From NCBI GenBank assembly GCA_934489735.1, contig CAKSSR010000001.1:62001-126000 (forward strand): DNA of 64,000 bases, given 5' to 3'. The position numbers and the translations under genes are program-made. The notes beneath the pieces were generated by a model. The model ran no database searches. It saw nothing but the letters and a program-made list of their open reading frames with translations, and was not told where the DNA came from. This document shows, piece by piece, positions 60,760 through 64,000 of the stretch (position 1 is the first letter of the stretch; each line of letters begins with the position of its first letter). The stretch is from an uncultured Eubacteriales bacterium (GTDB lineage Bacteria > Bacillota > Clostridia > Oscillospirales > Acutalibacteraceae).

Positions 60760-61135
60760 CAGGCTCGTTTCATAAACTTAAATACAAGAAATAAGTCAAT
60801 ATCAAACATTTCTTGAAATACTGGTATCTCATTGGTATTCTCCCGTATCTTCTCCTTTTCTAAAGCAACTCTGTTTTCAGTCAAATATGCGCTGTCACTA
60901 TTGGAAGTGTTGAGTGTCTTTGTTTTGGCCTTGATTGCTATCTCATCTATCCCAAGTCCCTCTTTAAAAAAGCTTCTTTATTATTGGTAAACGTCATCAT
61001 ATTACTTAATTTATGCTTTTCATATCCCTGATATCTTCGATCTTCCGTTATTGCAAATCTCCATTGCGCTTCTTTTTCTCTTTGATTTGTTTCTTTTTTA
61101 TGATTCATTTTTTTATTTTTTATTAAATGAACATC
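60760..61135 (-). mobile_element. Decayed ISAs1-family element, copy 3
   Basis: Minus-strand orientation. The ends CAGGCTCGTTTCATAAA and the ATTAAATGAACAT side match the ends of copies 1 and 2. Translated fragments include EAQWRFAITED, RRYQGYEKHKLSNMMT, NNKEAFLKRDLG, IAIKAKTKTLNTSN and NEIPVFQEMF, in the order of an ISAs1 transposase; the downstream half is missing. It lies between tatD and the P-ATPase gene and fills most of the 470-base gap. Confidence 0.75.
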
Positions 61136-61143
61136 AATATTTT

Positions 61144-63846
61144 TTAAGAATGAGCAGTAAAAATCACTTTTCTCTTATCATTTTTCTTAACAGAAGATAG
61201 CCTAGCTAAAAGTTTTTCAAATTCCACAAGGGCCAACGGTGACAATGATAACAATATGACAATAAACCATTGAGCGAAGCTTAAGTTTTCTGTCTTAAAT
61301 ATGTTACATAGATAAGGAATTGATATAACTGATATCTGTAGCACTACGCATATTATAAAAGAGTAAATCATTTTCATATTATCGAATATATTTGTTTCAA
61401 ATATAGACTTCTTGCTTTTAACATTAAAGGAATGTACTATTTGGCTTAAACTTAGCACAGCAAAAGACATAGTCCTGCCAATCTTTAATGAGCTATTATC
61501 AAACATATTCACTCCGATGACAAAGGCAAGTAAAGATATTGCCCCTATAAATAGCCCTTCTACAATTATATTGTACCAAGAGTTATAGTCTAGCATATTT
61601 TTCTTACGGCCGGTAGGTTTTTTCTTCATAATGTCACTAGAAACAGGCTCTACTCCTAAAGCAAGAGCTGGTAACGAATCCGTAACTAAATTTACCCATA
61701 ATAATTGAATTGCTATAAGTGGCGAAGGTAATTTCATCAAGAATGCTATCAATACCGTCACTATTTCCCCTATATTGCTTGAAAGTAAAAAATGAATTGT
61801 TTTCTTAATATTTTCAAATATTCCTCTTCCCTCTTTTACTGCTGCTACTATTGTAGCAAAATTATCATCTGTCATAATCATATCTGCAGCATTTTTGGCC
61901 ACGTCTGTTCCTGATATTCCCATAGCACAACCTATGTCAGCGCATTTTAAAGCTGGCGCATCATTAACCCCGTCGCCACTCATTGCTACCACTTCACCAT
62001 TTCTTTGCAAAGCTTTAATGATCTTAACTTTATGCTTCGGCGTGACTCTTGCAAATACTTTGTAATTTGAGACATTCTTTTGAAACATTTCGTCAGAAAA
62101 TTCGTCCAATTCCTTTCCGGTTATCGACTTGTCGTTATCGGATAGTATTCCAATGTCTTTTGCTATAGCATTTGCCGTTATAATATGATCTCCTGTTATC
62201 ATCACCGGCTTAATTCCAGCTTCTTTACACATCTTCACTGCGTCTTTTACTTCTGGTCTTGGCTTATCTATCATTCCAAAAAGTCCACCAAATATTAAAT
62301 CATTCTCAATATTATTATTTTTGTTAGGAATTCTTGAACTGTCTATATCTTTGTAAGCGACTGCTATAACCCTTAAAGCATTCTTAGCCATTGATATATT
62401 ATGCTTCTCTATCTCTGATATTATATGATTATTAATATTAAATACTCCTGTCTCTGATAAGTACTTGCTACAAAGTTTAATAAGAATTTCAGGCGCTCCT
62501 TTAGAAATGACTCTGTATTTACCAGGCGATAACTTATGGATGGTTGTCATTAACTTTCTATTTGATTCGAATGGTATTTCATCTACTTTTGGATACTTTA
62601 AGTCAACCTTATCTTTTATTATCCCGTTGTTAGCCGAAAATAATAATAAAGCATTTTCAGTTGGCGATCCTGTTGCGTGCCACTCCCCTAACTTCTTTTC
62701 AATTTTCGCATTATTACATAGCACGCATAGATTTGATATAGTCCTCCCTATTGATGATGATATATCTATGTTGCCTCCATATGATCTAACGTCTGTCACT
62801 GTCATTTTATTTTGAGTCAATGTCCCTGTCTTATCTGAACATATGACAGTAGTGCTTCCAAGTGTCTCAACGGCTGGTAGACGTCGTACTATTGCCCTGT
62901 TATCTGCCATCTTTCTGATGCCCATTGCTAATACTATAGTCACAACTGCTGGTAATCCTTCTGGAATTGCTGCTACCGCTAAGCTTATTGATATCATAAA
63001 CATATCTAGTATCGGTATATTTTGAAATAATCCAAGCAAAAATATTACTAGGCAAATAGATAAGGCTCCTATTCCTAAATATTTACCGATATCTGCCAAC
63101 TTTGATTGAAGTGGCGTAGCCGGTGCTTCCTCTTTATTAATCATATTAGCGATTTTTCCTATTTGAGTATTCATTCCTGTCTCTGTAACCACTGCTGTCG
63201 CATGCCCATTTGATATTGCTGTCCCCATAAATACCATGTTGTCCATGTCCCCAATATGTACGTCTGGTTTGCATATGCTTGACGCTGACTTGTCTATGGA
63301 TATCGATTCGCCGGTGAGCGATGATTCTTCTGTCTGAAGATTATATGATTCTATAAGTCTTGCATCTGCTGATACTATGTCTCCAGTATTTAATAGTATT
63401 ATGTCTCCTGGAACTAAAGACTCTGATAAAATACATAGTTGCTTTCCATTCCTTATTACATTCGTGGATGGCGATGACATCTCCTTTAATGCTTTAATCG
63501 CTTTCTCCGCTTTACTCTCTTGAATTACTCCTATTATTGCATTAATTACGATTATGACAAGTATTATAATAGAATCTATATATTCTCCACTTTTGTCTAT
63601 AAATGATGCTATAAATGAAAAAATCGCAGATATTATCAATACTACTACCATAAAATCTGATAGTTGCTCTAAAAACTTCTTAAAAAAACTTTTCTGTTTC
63701 CTTTCCGTTAGTATGTTCTTTTTATATTTTCTTAATCTAGCCGTAGCTTCATTGTAACTAAGTCCTGCTTTTACTGACGTTCCTAACTTCTGTACTACTT
63801 CATCACTTGAAAGTGTAAATGCTTTTAACTTACTTACATTCTTCAA
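61144..63846 (-). CDS. Calcium-transporting P-type ATPase (PMCA/SERCA type)
   Basis: 900 residues from TTG 63846, 9 bases after TAGGAG; an in-frame TTG at 63855 touches that site. Order of domains: N-terminal cation-ATPase segment, membrane pairs, actuator loop with SLTGES, VAAIPEGLPAVVT (Ca2+ site I Pro/Glu region), phosphorylation site ICSDKTGTLTQNKM, nucleotide-binding region with KGAPE, hinge GDGVNDAPALK, and C-terminal membrane helices with LLWVNLVTDSLPALALG. It exports Ca2+ across the cytoplasmic membrane. No obvious partner; the last 150 bases of the window hold no gene I can support. Confidence 0.92.
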   Translation of the reverse strand: MKNVSKLKAFTLSSDEVVQKLGTSVKAGLSYNEATARLRKYKKNILTERKQKSFFKKFLEQLSDFMVVVLIISAIFSFIASFIDKSGEYIDSIIILVIIVINAIIGVIQESKAEKAIKALKEMSSPSTNVIRNGKQLCILSESLVPGDIILLNTGDIVSADARLIESYNLQTEESSLTGESISIDKSASSICKPDVHIGDMDNMVFMGTAISNGHATAVVTETGMNTQIGKIANMINKEEAPATPLQSKLADIGKYLGIGALSICLVIFLLGLFQNIPILDMFMISISLAVAAIPEGLPAVVTIVLAMGIRKMADNRAIVRRLPAVETLGSTTVICSDKTGTLTQNKMTVTDVRSYGGNIDISSSIGRTISNLCVLCNNAKIEKKLGEWHATGSPTENALLLFSANNGIIKDKVDLKYPKVDEIPFESNRKLMTTIHKLSPGKYRVISKGAPEILIKLCSKYLSETGVFNINNHIISEIEKHNISMAKNALRVIAVAYKDIDSSRIPNKNNNIENDLIFGGLFGMIDKPRPEVKDAVKMCKEAGIKPVMITGDHIITANAIAKDIGILSDNDKSITGKELDEFSDEMFQKNVSNYKVFARVTPKHKVKIIKALQRNGEVVAMSGDGVNDAPALKCADIGCAMGISGTDVAKNAADMIMTDDNFATIVAAVKEGRGIFENIKKTIHFLLSSNIGEIVTVLIAFLMKLPSPLIAIQLLWVNLVTDSLPALALGVEPVSSDIMKKKPTGRKKNMLDYNSWYNIIVEGLFIGAISLLAFVIGVNMFDNSSLKIGRTMSFAVLSLSQIVHSFNVKSKKSIFETNIFDNMKMIYSFIICVVLQISVISIPYLCNIFKTENLSFAQWFIVILLSLSPLALVEFEKLLARLSSVKKNDKRKVIFTAHS

Positions 63847-64000
63847 AATTATCAACTCCTAAAGCTTTTATTTATAATTAATTATACTCTTCGTAATATT
63901 AATTAATTACCATTTATTATAAAAAATATGACGTTCTTTATGACTTTTGGCTTGATATGTAGATCAAAACTGCTTTTTTGTACTTGAAATTAATATAAAG

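Noticed and set aside
63856..64000. Possible start of another gene at the right edge
   Set aside because: No start with ribosome site and no open frame of useful length before the window ends.

Overview
The window looks like chromosomal DNA of an AT-rich (roughly one third GC by eye), anaerobic, endospore-forming Firmicute of the class Clostridia. The evidence is spore genes (dpaA, spoIIR, spoVAF, spoVAE, ypeB, a SpoVB-like flippase), an NAD(P)-linked [FeFe] hydrogenase operon (hndABCD), rubrerythrin, feoAB, purine-rich ribosome binding sites and frequent TTG/GTG starts. I cannot name a genus from the sequence alone.

Layout. 1-2.3 kb: 5' part of dpaA (minus), a possible structured leader ahead of a 70-residue membrane peptide, then rodA. 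2.5-3.1 kb: a decayed ISAs1-type element. 3.2-8.8 kb: asparaginase, a large purple-acid-phosphatase-like protein with a beta-helix-like tail, and an M15 carboxypeptidase. 8.8-23.3 kb: a plus-strand housekeeping block (gltX, rsmI, rpsO, pnp, rnr, dxs, tlyA, polA, ispE, spoIIR). Between rpsO and pnp sits a 140-base stand-alone IS605-type element that seems to hold only a TnpB guide-RNA scaffold. 23.4-27.8 kb: tRNA-Pro, a decayed duplicate of it, and a 3.4-kb GC-rich segment bracketed by copies of the tRNA 3' half that carries one sortase-anchored surface protein and IS debris. 27.8-34.8 kb: an N-terminally shortened pnuC, a SpoVB-like flippase, three unrecognised paralogues sharing two sequence modules, and feoAB.

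34.9-47.9 kb (mostly minus): a class B penicillin-binding protein, a small redox cluster, ogt, the lower-glycolysis set pgk-tpiA-gpmI, a very small Cys-rich peptide, a pair of peptide genes one of which has a double-glycine-like site, ypeB, and divergent spoVAF-spoVAE. 48-52.5 kb: hndABCD, a soluble hydrogenase that exchanges electrons between NAD(P)H, flavin/iron-sulfur carriers and protons. 52.6-57 kb: two tandem secreted paralogues of unknown function (the second has lost its ATG), a MazF toxin without a visible antitoxin, rubrerythrin, a membrane-anchored unknown protein and a 44-residue Gln/Asn-rich peptide. 57-60.7 kb: an ECF vitamin transporter (S, fused double ATPase, T) with tatD. 60.7-64 kb: a third ISAs1-derived remnant and a Ca2+-type P-ATPase.

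The most unusual items are the stand-alone TnpB-RNA-like element with an exact TTGAT flank, the probable AUU start of RNase R, the tRNA-fragment-bracketed surface-protein island, the three ISAs1-derived elements with the same internal deletions, and several small or paralogous families I could not assign. All calls come from reading the sequence; no database search was run.
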